The notes beneath the pieces are model-generated. The model was not told where the DNA came from and did not search any database. It saw only the letters and a list, made by a program, of their open reading frames with translations. A program made the position numbers and the translations under genes. A DNA stretch of 64,000 nt from positions 8,542,501 to 8,606,500 of the forward strand of contig OX442318.1 of the NCBI GenBank assembly GCA_949358305.1, written 5' to 3'. This stretch comes from Strigamia acuminata (taxonomy: Eukaryota > Arthropoda > Chilopoda > Geophilomorpha > Linotaeniidae). Within the stretch, counting starts at the first letter, position 1. The number at the start of each line of letters is the position of its first letter. Shown piece by piece: positions 34,981-45,507 of the stretch.

Positions 34981-35612
34981 ATCCTCACCCTTACAACTTG
35001 TGCCAAAAGAAACAACAGGTATTTTAGGCCTTTTAGGAGCCAATGCATAAAACATCACTTTGTCCTTTTGAACTTTACTTGCAGACGGATTTTTACGTCT
35101 GTTTTTACTTTTTGACCTCGAATTGGAACCGCTGTCTTGTCTTGAATTTTCCCGACGCTGTTGTGGATGGGGGCATCTACTCGCGTAATGTCCAAGTTCA
35201 TTACAGTTGTAGCACGTGATTTCACTAATGTCGCGTTTCGACTGTCCGGAAGCACGATCCCCCGTTGAATATGCCTTGTTATCGGGTTTAGATCCGACTA
35301 ATCCGCCGTCGTTGTATTTCAGACGTGCGTATTCTGACATCAATTGTTCCGCAACCTTTTTCGGTGTGAATTCTGGGTCTCCCCAGTGATAAATCGAGAA
35401 TACTGCTTGGCTGTACGCTGCCGGAAGAAAATCTAAATACTGATACGCACAATGGGTATCCGAAACGTCTTCCTTCATGTCCTTTAGCTGCCGTCGAGCT
35501 CGGTCAACTCTAGAAATGAAGACGCCCATTTCCTCATCGTTTTCCATTCGCATCTGTAAAAAGTCCCGGCGCATCCGTGCTTGCCTGGCTCTCGAACTGG
35601 GTTTTTCAACAT
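34978..35612 (-). pseudogene. Copia gag, 5'-truncated
   Basis: Continuous frame of about 210 residues with MRRDFLQMRM, VSDTHCAYQYLDFLP and a CCHC knuckle, CYNCNELGHYASRCP, followed by an arginine/serine-rich tail. The N-terminal part is lost at the junction with the Tc1-like fragment. Confidence 0.9.
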
Positions 35613-35619
35613 GACCTGA

Positions 35620-36040
35620 CTCTCGCTCATGGTGTGGGCCTCTATTACTAGTGAGCAGTGTAAGAAGTTAGTGGACTTGATGCCGCGACGAGTGAAGACT
35701 GTGATTGATGCAAAAGGAGGACCAACCAAATACTAAATGCTGTCATTCCTTAAATGAGTGGGATAGATAAGATTTCTGTCTCTTTTCACAATTATTCTAA
35801 TTTTTTGTCTCAACACTTTTGTGATTCTAATGTTTTGTCACAGACGTTTTTGTGGATAGTGGGATAAATATCTCACCTTTTTAAGATTTTTTTTTGCTTA
35901 AAATAAAGCCAATTAAACATGTTTTCAAAGTATTTTTGTGGATATTTGTTTAACTTTGAAACTTTTGTTTCTAGCCCATTTGAGGAACATGGAATACTGA
36001 CAAAATCCGAGTATTCCAATATTTTGGCTTGGGGTTGTAC
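35620..36040 (-). mobile_element. Tc1-like terminal fragment
   Basis: 35770-36040 is the inverted partner of 21274-21530 (GGCTTGGGGTTGTAC end). The inner part has GGTTGGTCCTCCTTTTGCAT on -, with no transposase domain. It abuts truncated copia gag. Confidence 0.75.
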
Positions 36041-36240
36041 AGTCGTGTTCAAAAAAACTGGACCCTAACTCTAGGCTGGCAATTGAAATTGTGAGTAATT
36101 TCGTGTTTTGCCACTAGCTTAAACATCAGACGTCAATAGGTGATAATACTTGTATACCTTTGACTGCTATAAGCTTACTAGTATTATCACCTGTATTATC
36201 GGTAATGATCTGTAATAATGCAGATCTTAAGTTATAATTA
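36041..36240. repeat. Dispersed repeat ending CGTGTTCAAAAAAACTGGA
   Basis: Inverted relative of 42490-42690 (CCAGTTTTTTTGAACACGG; ATTACTCAC; ATTGCCAGC). Confidence 0.6.
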
Positions 36241-36344
36241 TACCATACGTTATTAAGATATATTTACAACTCAGCTTCATAAGCTTTTAATCCATAAGTA
36301 CCATTCTGTAAACTCTCTATTAAGCACGATTAAACGGTGCTTAC

Positions 36345-36765
36345 TTGCAAAAAAGCCGGACGTCCAATATTCAGAATTCACCTCAGTCTTTTCTATGAAC
36401 ACAAGTTTGAGCAACAATACAAAATAGCCATCTCTGCCTTAGATGAGAACTATACTTGCCTTGCAGTAGTATCATGTGAGAGAAAATTGTTTCCGACTCT
36501 TCCTCAGTTTCAATACTCAAAAGGGATGATTGCTTTTGAGTACATTTTTTGGATGCTTCAATCCAGTTTACTCTTTCTTGAGAGAAGTGATAACAACCAC
36601 TTCCCAAGGCAATAAATCCATCAGGACATTTTACACACCAGCAAAATGAAGTGATGCAAAACATGATGAATAAAGCTAAGAGAAAAATTCATTTGAAAAT
36701 GTACCACAAAATTAACACACATTTAAAATTTAACTTAAACTTTTCTTACATAAAATTACCCACAT
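36345..36765 (-). pseudogene. Truncated CTLD lectin gene lacking its last exon
   Basis: Exons 36750-36765 (MWVIL start), 36460-36675 (216 bases) and 36345-36392 (48 bases) are open and in frame. They encode a signal peptide (SLFIMFCITSFCW), GCYHFSQERVNWIEASKKC and YWTSG. The exon 2 donor is GCAAGT, a GC-AG intron. No C-terminal CTLD exon follows to the left, where Tc1 and copia DNA begins within 310 bases, so exon 4 has been lost or displaced. Otherwise it matches the 37606-38356 gene exon for exon. Confidence 0.75.
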
Positions 36766-37189
36766 AATTTGCCCACAAGTTCAAATAAAGAACAATAACA
36801 ATATATTTCCACATTTTCTTTCCCTTAACTGATTATTTTTATCACAGTTTCAAATGTTAAGTGAGCACAAAAGTGCAATTAAATGTTGAAATTTACAGGA
36901 AATCAAAGATTGAAATGTGAAATCACTAATCATACAAAAACAAAACTCACTGACCATTGAAAATTAAAAACAGCCTTAGCAATGATTCTCTGTAATGTAA
37001 ACATTATGTCTAAAATGTAGTTTCCAATGCAATATCAAAACTCTTGTAAATCTTATGCTTCAGTGAGAAAACAACAATAAAATTATCGGAAACATCCTAT
37101 ATGCCCAGTAAGCTATCCTACAATAGAAATGCCTGGACACATGACTTGTTCGAACAGAACACCTCCTAGCCAGTCCCCCCCCGAAGTGG
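36766..37189. other. Promoter-side spacer
   Basis: No gene or named repeat seen. AT-rich. Confidence 0.35.
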
Positions 37190-37445
37190 GTTAATTTCAT
37201 CGAATTCCGTTTCCTCGAATTCAGTTTCCTCGAATTCCGTTTCATCGAATTCAGTTTCGATTACCTAAATATGATGACTTTTTTCTTTTCTCCTAAGAAA
37301 TGCCTAACAAGAGGGACTATGGCCCCCCTTAAACCCCCCAACCTCCCGTTAACTGTTTTTTTTTGTCTGCACGCTGCGAAACCCATTTGCCACTTTCAGA
37401 CTTCGGGATTCGAGGAAACAGGATTCAATGAAATGAACCCATCCG
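37190..37445. mobile_element. MITE with GAATTCAGTTTC repeats in its end
   Basis: Left end GGGTTAATTTCATCGAATTC, right end an imperfect inverse (GAGGAAACAGGATTCAATGA). The left arm has four tandem 16-base variants. Confidence 0.65.
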
Positions 37446-37605
37446 GAGCTGACCTCGGGGTCATTGGTGTGTGTCAGTGACGTAGGACACCCTTGGATAG
37501 CCAAGCGGTCACAGGATTAAGCTTCAATGGGTCTTACAAATAAATAATTCTTATAGACACTAAAATTTCTTATTTATTAATTCATTCATTCCACCACACG
37601 AAAAC

Positions 37606-38356
37606 TTATATTTCATGGATAGATATCTCATAAGCAATTTTATCATCATCCTTCGACGCAGTCGCTTCGGCTTCGGCTTCGCAAATGAAATGCATGGGAT
37701 GCTTGCTGTGGGTCGTTGAATGAAGACAACCTCTGTCATTCCAACAAGCCTTTGTGTGCGGAGCTTCAACATTTGTCAAGTGAACGCAGAATTCGTCATT
37801 CTCCCAATTATTTGGTTCACCACGACACCAGGCGGTGTAAGTAAAAGGTTCCCAAGACGAAGCCCAAACAAATTCGGCTTTGCGTGGACCCGAAACCTCT
37901 GCAAAACGATTCAATAAAAATACAAACAAATCTCTTAACAAATTTCAAGTTTACTTGCTAAAAAGCCAGACGTCCAATAATTGACAGCGATTTTCCTTTC
38001 AGCTAAAAAGAAAATCCTTATAAATACTATAAAACCATAAATGGGCATTTCTTAACCATTTTCCTTTACTGCCTGCTTGAAAGTTACCATTGCTTCTTCT
38101 TCAGTTTCAATGGCCAAAAGAGTTGCATCCATTTCGAAACATTTGATTTCCGCTTCTACCCAGGTTGCCGGTTCGTCGGAATAGTAGTAACAACGACCTT
38201 CCAAGTCCAAGAATCCTTTAGGACATTCAACACACAACCCCATCGAATGCGTGCAAAACACGACGAATACAACTTTTAAAAAGATCAAAAATTAATTAAA
38301 ATCTAAAAAAAAGAAAATATTTAATAAAATATTTTCTTACCTAAAATGGTCCGCAT
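37606..38356 (-). CDS. Secreted single-CTLD lectin-like protein with IHEI tail
   Basis: Exons leftwards: 38341-38356, 38057-38272, 37955-38002 and 37606-37898; 573 bases, 190 residues. Signal peptide MRTILVVFVVFCTHSMG. CTLD: RCYYYSDEPATWVEAEIKC, YWTSG, AWCRGEPNNWENDEFC, CWNDRGC, FICEAE. EPN, the following acidic residue and WND make a complete mannose-type site by comparison with mannose-binding protein. The tail is acidic and ends DDDKIAYEISIHEI, shared with the 45508-46949 gene. No membrane segment. The donor after exon 2 is GTTAAG, somewhat weak. Confidence 0.88.
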
Positions 38357-39328
38357 GATACCAGTAGTTGAAGCAAAGTGAATAGTTCGATAAAGATTGT
38401 TTCAGTTATGTATTTTTACACTTGCGCGACATTCATCAAATGGCAAATGTCATACTTACAAGTTAGTGGAAACATGCATTATCAGCCTTCCCACATTCCT
38501 AAATTCTTAAATGTCAATTTTCTGCGATATTGTGATATTGCCTCGCATCGCTTTTGCAATGTCAGAGACTATACTCTGAACCGATATAACGTTGACCTAT
38601 TTCCCAATTGGTTGAGCCGTATTACGCCTAACTATTTGACTGCTCTACTACACAGAGAAGTAGTTCTGTTTTTTTTTTCAATGAATTTCAGTGTATAAAG
38701 TGATTAGAATGATGGTTTATATTTTTTTAAAAGATCAATCAAATAATGTCAGCATGTTTTGTTGGTTTCCAGTAGATTCAAGACTGATGCAGATAGGTTC
38801 TTAAAAGACTCACCGGAATAGAATTCTGGTTATTTTTGGGTAACCCCTCGTATAAAGATTAAACCAGGAGAGTTCCGCTACAAATTTTATTAGTTCCAAC
38901 CGTTCACACCAAGTGAGGTGTGGAATAAACATTCTAATATTACTATGTTTATACGCACCGAATATTTTGAATGGTCAATAATTCGAGTGGTGAAAAAATC
39001 AAATTGTTGTGTTTACATGCAGAAAATAATTCGTGATCACTTTCGGTTTTCGACCAATGGGGATGTGCCGAAAGCGATGCGCGCATGCGCAATAAAAATA
39101 GTTCGAGTTCACTCTAATTAAACAACCTTCTGCGAGGGACTATTCACTACTCGAATAATCCTTGTCATCCCTGTTTACATGACAGTTGTGCGCACGACAT
39201 ATTTCATCTCACTCGAATTATTCCAAAATTTTACGCTTATTATCAAATGTACAAAAACCAGCATCAATTTTACAGCAAAAAAAAAAAACAAGAAAATGTT
39301 GTTTTAATAATTCCACTATGTAATTATA
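38357..39328. other. Spacer with MITE remnants
   Basis: 38568-38690 is one end of a family C MITE (TATACTCTGAACCGATATAA). 38890-39230 has GTTTACATG motifs near both ends and ATAATTCGAGTGG against CACTCGAATTATT, suggesting another MITE. No gene seen. Confidence 0.5.
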
Positions 39329-40331
39329 CTAAGAGTAGGACAAAAATGTATAGAAGACCAAAGCCACCAAAATACTGGCGCCACCATGCAGAACAACCCC
39401 TGAACTAACAAGTTTCTCTACTTTCCCTGTTTCTTCTACTTCGTTGTTTTCCAAATTCGTGTATTTCATACTGTTATCACATTCCACAGGTGGCAAATAC
39501 GGTTCAGTTTCGCATATGTAATGCATGGGATGTCTGCTGTGTGTCGTTGACTCCCAGCAACCTCTGTCGTTCCAACAAGCTTTGGTGTTGTGGGATTGGA
39601 GATTTGTCAAGTGGATGCAATCCTCGTCGTTCATCCAGTTGTTTGGCTCACCATGACACCAGGCAGTGTAAGTCAAAGGCTCCCAGGTCGACGACCAAAC
39701 AAACTGAGAATTTCGTCTAGCCGAAACTCCTAAAAAGTGGCCATTAAATAAATCTCATGCAGATGTTAGAAAATTTCAATTTTACTTGTCCCGGATGTCC
39801 AATACCCAAACGGCTCTTTCTTCACTAGAAAGAAAATCATTACAAAATATAAGATGCCATTTTGACAGAAATTTCAAACTGTTTTTGAAAAATTTGTACA
39901 TTCTACAACTAAAAAGTGCACTTGTGTGTCTACAAGTAAAAAGTGCATTTTTGTGTCTAAAAAGTGCATTTTTGCATCTAAAAAGTGCATTTTTGTGTCC
40001 AAAAAGTGCATTTTTGTGTCCAAAAAGAGAATTTTGTTGTTACCATTTTCCTTGACTGCTTGATTAAAAACTAACATTGCTTCTTCCTCGGTTTGAATGC
40101 TCAAAAGAAACGATTGCATGTGAATACATTTCTTTGATGCTTCTATCCTATTTGCTGTTTCTGTGGAGAAGTAGTAACAGCGACCACCCAAGTCAATAAA
40201 TTTATCTGGACATTCAACACACCACCCCAACGAGAGTGTACAGCAGATGATGTGTAAAACTGACAATAAAAAAATTGATTTTAAATATTGAAAATTCAAT
40301 TTCCAGTTTTCTTACCCAAAAAGGTTTTCAT
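39329..40331 (-). CDS. Membrane-anchored single-CTLD lectin-like protein
   Basis: Exons leftwards: 40316-40331, 40044-40259, 39786-39824 and 39329-39729; 672 bases, 223 residues. Signal peptide with VLHIICCTLSLGW. CTLD: RCYYFSTETANRIEASKKC, YWTSG, AWCHGEPNNWMNDEDC, CWNDRGC, YICETE. A complete EPN/WND site. After the CTLD come a spacer and a hydrophobic end (GASILVALVFYTFL) with no basic cytoplasmic tail, which fits a GPI anchor signal better than a transmembrane helix. The NWIEA tryptophan of its relatives is NRIEA. Intron 2 starts with an in-frame 21-bp repeat. Confidence 0.87.
39908..40035. repeat. 21-bp minisatellite in intron 2
   Basis: About six units of AAAAAGTGCATTTTTGTGTC plus one base. 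Read from exon 2 without splicing, it encodes repeats of FLDTKMH. Confidence 0.9.
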
Positions 40332-40889
40332 GGTTTTTCTTCCAGAAGTTCAAACAAATAATAATAGTTTGATAAAGAGTTGGCTTTTTTTATTTCCATT
40401 CCATGACATTATCAAATGGGAAATGAGCGTAATCTATTATTTAGAAACTTGCGTATTAACTAACCTCTTGACATTTTCAAATGTCAAGAGAAGGTGGGAA
40501 ACAAAATGGATTAGATATTTGATTACAAATTAAGCAATTGTGACTAAATCATGTTTCTAGTTGCTTGGCTCACATCACTCCAGCAGATAGAAATATTGCT
40601 CTACGTTAATCTGGCCATGGTTACGTACAGTAAAAACCACAATTTCCAGAAAACATTGCAATGATGTTTGGTAACAGCATATGACTAAACTTATTAATTT
40701 TCTGCATTGGTCAAAGGTTTGCATTTTTTGCGATCGCTCATTGCTCCATTGGTCATTTCATTCGCAGTATGTTGTTACCGTATTCTAGAAATTCTTTTGT
40801 ATTTTTCTAAAGTACTTTTAGAAATTTTTGATGTTGACACATTTTAACGCTGCCTTATTGTAATGTTGGGAATTGATTGAGCCATCATT

Positions 40890-41470
40890 TACCATGATTA
40901 CACGTACCCAGTTATCTGGATAAGTGAAAATGCGAATTTTACTTTTCTAGAAAACTGATCATGTAAACAAATCAGTTTTCTAGAAAAGACAGACTTATCT
41001 GGAAAACTAAATTCCATTTGTACGAGCTAGATTTTAGCATTTTGCGCATTGAAAACTGCATGTAAACACCCGTGGATGCGAAAATTCAAAAACTTGATCG
41101 AGATATCCTCGAATCGTTGTAGTAAAAATACGTTAGACCTACGTACCAACAACATTTGGTATCGAAATCAATGTGAAATGAGCTAAAACCACCATTTTTG
41201 GGATCAGAATTTGCATATTAGGCACCATTGCAAAGATTCGAGCAAACACCTCTTTCCTAACCACCATTTCATTTGTTTGGCTGTATGGCTGAAATGGATC
41301 AACCGCCATTTTGTTGTTCCAGATAATCAAAGGGCAGTATGGGTAATTCTCATATGACGTCATGTTTACCAGAAAACTAACATCATGTAAACGCAAACGA
41401 TTATCCAGATAAATAAAATCCGAATATTCACTTATCTGGAAAACTGTGACCATGTAAACATGGTAATTGT
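40890..41470. mobile_element. Complete MITE, family E
   Basis: Ends TTACCATGATTACACG and CATGTAAACATGGTAA. Subterminal TATCTGGATAAGTGAAAAT occurs inverted at the right. Reference for the split copy around 11903-12506. Confidence 0.8.
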
Positions 41471-42182
41471 TGTGACTGCATGGTCTTATTCAGGGCAACC
41501 AAGGGACAAGATACCCTAGGGTGAGATGCACGCTCACATAAATAACAACTAGGGACTCTAGATTGTTGGTTTGGTGGCCTTTAATCCGTTGTCTAGGGGC
41601 TGGAGATCTCCAGAAGCAACTTTTTATGTGGCATATAAGTGTATTTACTAGTATGTGATTAAATAAAGCACACTACTGACGGTGATAGCAAGATCGAAAG
41701 ATCTTTGACGAAAAATAGTAACTTCTAGTTTTGTTTAACAGTTATTAATATTAAAGAAAACAAAACTAGAAGTTACTATTAGAATAATGGCATTAACAGT
41801 TCTTAATATTAAAGAAATATTATTCCACTTCTAAGAAACAACTTCTATTTTACAAATTGAACACTTACAATTACTAAGGCAAAAAGATACAGAAACCCTT
41901 TGTTTCCAGCTTTTATTATGCAAACTAGCTTACATTTTCCCGCTATCAATACAATAAAAAATCACTTTATGTAAATGCAACAAAAAGAATAAATATTCAG
42001 CTAAATTCTATCAAGATATATTTAATTCTGGAAGAATAAGACACTTATCCTCCTTACGGCAGAAGTGAAGAAGGCATCAGAAGATCACTTATTACAGCTC
42101 CACAGCACTTACAGCACGAATTGATCTCCTTTTCAATTCCATTCAAATTTTTAAAAAAAATTTCTGTGTGTTAAAAAAAAAA
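41471..42182. other. Spacer with a local inverted duplication
   Basis: 41714-41780 is a hairpin with 22-base arms (AATAGTAACTTCTAGTTTTG). The loop sequence is repeated nearby at about 41798. No gene seen. Confidence 0.6.
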
Positions 42183-42690
42183 ATGGCTACATTCATGTGC
42201 AATATGAACGTATTATTTTCATGATGCGCTGTGATTGGTTGAAAGATGCATTGAGATAAATTGAAGAAAATACTCGGTTCAGTCCATGTTGCTGCAAAGG
42301 TTAGCTTTGGTCAAGGAGGGGCTTAGCCCCCCCTCCCCCCCTTGTAAGAAAAAAAGAAGAGAAACCCTCGAAAACATCGTCTTGAGAAAACATGCATTGA
42401 GGAAACGAATCGACATCAATAGATGTCAACCAATAACAGAACATCATTAAAATAATTCATTCATGTCGGACGTGAACGCAGCCACTGCCTAAAAAAATTA
42501 GCTGTCCACTGTATACTGGCATTAGCAGGAGATAATACAGCCTTGTCTTCAGTGATTCTTTCATAATTAGGTGAGTAGATTATCACCTGTTGATGTCTAG
42601 TGTTTTACCTAGTGGCAAAACATGAAATTACTCACTATTTTAATTGCCAGCATACAGTGGTCATCCAGTTTTTTTGAACACGGTTGTACA
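42183..42690. mobile_element. MITE family G plus adjoining dispersed repeat
   Basis: 42183-42488: ends ATGGCTACATTCATGT and ATGTCGGACGTGAACGCAGC, also seen at 46085-46255. 42490-42690 is the inverted relative of 36041-36240. Confidence 0.65.
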
Positions 42691-42726
42691 TTTAACCAAA
42701 TACAACAAAATGCTTTAACTCTCATC

Positions 42727-44122
42727 CTATAATTGTACTACCAAACACGTATACAAGCATGCAAACAAAAGAATAACGGCAACCCCCGGCGTACCAATGC
42801 CTGAACTAACAAGTTCTTCTGCTTCCCCCTTCTCCTCCATACTGTTACTGCTTCCCGAAGTAATTGATTCGCTACTTTCCCAATGTGTAACTTCGTTAGT
42901 TTTCAAAGTAGTGGTTTCTGTACAATCTTCGCATTCTACCGGAGCCAAAACTTCTTCGGCTTCACATATATAATGCATGGGGTGTTTGCTGTGAGTTGTG
43001 GAGTCTAAACAGCCTCTGTCGTTCCAACAAGCTTGCTTGTTGTGGGGTTCAAGGTTTGTCAGGTGGACACAATACTCATCAGTGTCCCAATTATTCGGTT
43101 CACCGCCACACCAGCTGGTATAAGTGAAAGGCTCCCAGGTTGACGCCCAAACAAATTGAGGCTTTCGTAACTTCGAAACTCCTACAAAATAGTTATAAAC
43201 ACCCGCACCAATTAAAAAGGAGATCACTACACTCCAAACCGGTACTACGTTGCCCTAACTCCTATTGGTTGGGCCAGATTACGCCTATCTGTGGACTGTG
43301 CTCTACTGCGCGAAAAAGTGCCACTACACCAGTGAGATGGCTCAACCAATAGGAGTTAGGACAACGTTGTACCGGTTTGGAGTATAAGGTGCCCTAAGGA
43401 TATCCATAAAATCTCTAACAGCGACGAAATAAAACCTAATCGCATACAATGGGGTGGCCATTTTGGTTCAATTTTTCACACACACAAATTGAATGTTTTG
43501 AGTCAAAAATTGAACGTTTTGAGTCAAAAACTGAACGTTTTGAGTCAAAAACTAAATATTTTAGGTCAAAAATTGAAAGTTTTGGGTCAAAAATTGAAAG
43601 TTTTGGGTCAAAAATTGAATGTTTTGGGTCAAAAAGTCAATGTTTTATGAATAAAAATGAATATTTGGTCATTTGAGACCAAAATAGGATATCCTTAGTG
43701 GGCTATGCTTTTAAAATTAACATTTTACTTTTTCCAGACGTCCAATACCCAATTGGCTTATTGTTCACTAGAAATAAAATCATTATAAACAAATTGTGTC
43801 ATGTCCCCACATGAGCAGAAATTACCATTGAGCTTTAATGCTTGACTGAAAATTACTGCTGCTTTTTCCTCAGTTTGGATGCTCAAAAGAGATGATTCGA
43901 TTGCAGCACATTTTCTTAGCGCTTCTACCCAGTTTGCTGTATCATTAGAAAAGTGGTAACATCGACCCTCCAAATCAACAAACTCATCAGGGCATTCAAC
44001 ACACGACCCGAATATGGGTAAGGAAAACACAATACATAAAACTAGAAAATAAAAATTAATTGAAAATATTTAAAAAAAAATTCAATTCACTTTCAAATTT
44101 CCATACCCAAAATGATCCTCAT
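42727..44122 (-). CDS. Membrane-anchored single-CTLD lectin-like protein
   Basis: Exons leftwards: 44107-44122, 43826-44041, 43729-43767 and 42727-43181; 726 bases, 241 residues, the longest single-CTLD member. Signal peptide with VLCIVFSLPIFG. CTLD: RCYHFSNDTANWVEALRKC, YWTSG, SWCGGEPNNWDTDEYC, CWNDRGC, YICEAE; a complete EPN/WND site. The stalk is rich in threonine, serine and glutamate and leads to GVAVILLFACLYTCLVVQL at the end, a GPI-signal-like hydrophobic C-terminus. It is the closest relative of the 39329-40331 gene. Intron 3 holds a MITE and a 21-bp minisatellite. Confidence 0.88.
43230..43386. mobile_element. Short MITE, family C type, in intron 3
   Basis: About 45-base inverted ends around ACTCCAAACCGGTAC and GTACCGGTTTGGAGT-like sequence, with CCTATTGGTTGGGCC inside. 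Confidence 0.85.
43488..43650. repeat. 21-bp minisatellite in intron 3
   Basis: About seven units of TTTTGGGTCAAAAATTGAAA plus one base. Confidence 0.9.
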
Positions 44123-44702
44123 GATTATAATTTTGATGTAATGAATTGAGTTTCTTCAACTGTTGGAATTTATAGCATTTCACACGTCCTTGTAGAAGAA
44201 GGTGTTATAAGCTGAAATTTCCAACCAATAACAAACTCAAAATATTAATCAACTTTCCTCATCTGAATTACGTGACATCATAGAATTACAAATATGGGTA
44301 ATCTGAGGGGAAATTTCCATGTTAACCTTTTCACATTTTTAAATGTCAGTGAATTTTAATTAAATTATTTTTTTTTAAATCAAAGTAAATTTCCCCTTTC
44401 ATTTCCAAGAAATATCCAATTTCCTAAAATTACAAACCTGAGAAAAATTCTTATAATTCTACCGGTAAATAACTCTTCAATCTATATTGTTGATAATCTT
44501 AAATTGAAAGTGAAAGTGAATTAATCAGCCAAGCCATTTAGACCTCATATAAACTATATGAGACACATTGAGCAGATTTCTCATTTTGCCCCCTAAAGTA
44601 TAGGGCCATTCAAGAACATTGTTTTGAATAAAGCTGAAAGCTTTACTCAAAACATGGTTTTTCATGGTTTTCATGGTTTTTGCCTAAAAATCTTTCCTTA
44701 AA
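44123..44702. other. Promoter-side spacer
   Basis: No gene. A short ATGGTTTTCATGGTTTT direct repeat at 44650-44680. Confidence 0.35.
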
Positions 44703-44998
44703 TACCGTACATCTTCAATAGTGCCCCCTGCCCATTTTTTTTACCCCGCCGCGCGCAATTGGAGGCCCGTGCGATATTAGAGGCCGCAGGTTATTTATAC
44801 GAACGAAAAACAGCAAAAAAGTGTGACAAATGAAACGTTTTCCATACGTTTTGGTAATTTTCTGACAAAACGTATGCAAAATGTTTTGAACCCGCGCGTT
44901 GTTCGAGGTCCGCGCGCTATTTACAACAAAGATTTTTACCCCGCGCATTAATTGAGGTCCGCGGGCAAATAGAGACCAGCAGACAATTGGAAGATATA
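44703..44998. mobile_element. MITE with ACCGTACATCTTCAA end
   Basis: GC-richer, with CCGCGCGC motifs. Left end TACCGTACATCTTC, right end GGAAGATATACAGTA. A partial copy lies at 62264-62400. Confidence 0.65.
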
Positions 44999-45169
44999 CA
45001 GTATCTATTTTCCAAGCACTACTAATTATTAAACATTAATTTGTACATTCAATTATGAATCAAACTAGTGTAACAATTTAATTGTCACCGATGTTGCATT
45101 ACATCACACACTCGACTCAATAACAAATCTTTTAATCTTTTCATTTTAAAAAAAATATTTAATTTAAGA

Positions 45170-45410
45170 TAACTAACGAAGTTGGTTAGTACTAATTCGA
45201 TGGTGTTCTACAACCTTGTAATTTTGCTGTATCTTAAACCGTTTAAAAAGTACCTTTAAGATGACCTTCCAAGTCAAATTTAAGATCACGACTGGATAGC
45301 CCACCATCGACTTCCTATTCGACCACATTATTAGAATTGATATATCTTCAGTCATTTTCAAGAAAAAAAATGTTTTCAGACTTTTAACTCACCCTGTATA
45401 CACCGTATAC
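45170..45410. repeat. TATACAGGG-type element
   Basis: Shares ATTTTGCTGTATCTTAAACC with the inverted copy at 51190-51240, and ends near CACCCTGTATA. Confidence 0.55.
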
Positions 45411-45507
45411 ATTCTGTAAAATTCAAAATTGACTAAAAGTAAGTAGACAAGCAAAAAATTACAATTTATTTCCACTTGATTTCATACAGTCGCATAAAAA
45501 ATAAAAT

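Larger units (their letters stand above)
29471..35612 (-). mobile_element. Degenerate Ty1/copia retrotransposon
   Basis: Reading leftwards: gag, protease, integrase, an MBD-like segment, reverse transcriptase, RNase H. This order (integrase before RT) defines Ty1/copia. Stops and frameshifts occur in several places. The 5' LTR and the first part of gag are missing, replaced at about 35612 by a Tc1-like fragment. Two later insertions split the body: a pogo-like element at 32696-33285 and a palindrome at 31235-32228. Not capable of movement as it stands. Confidence 0.93.
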
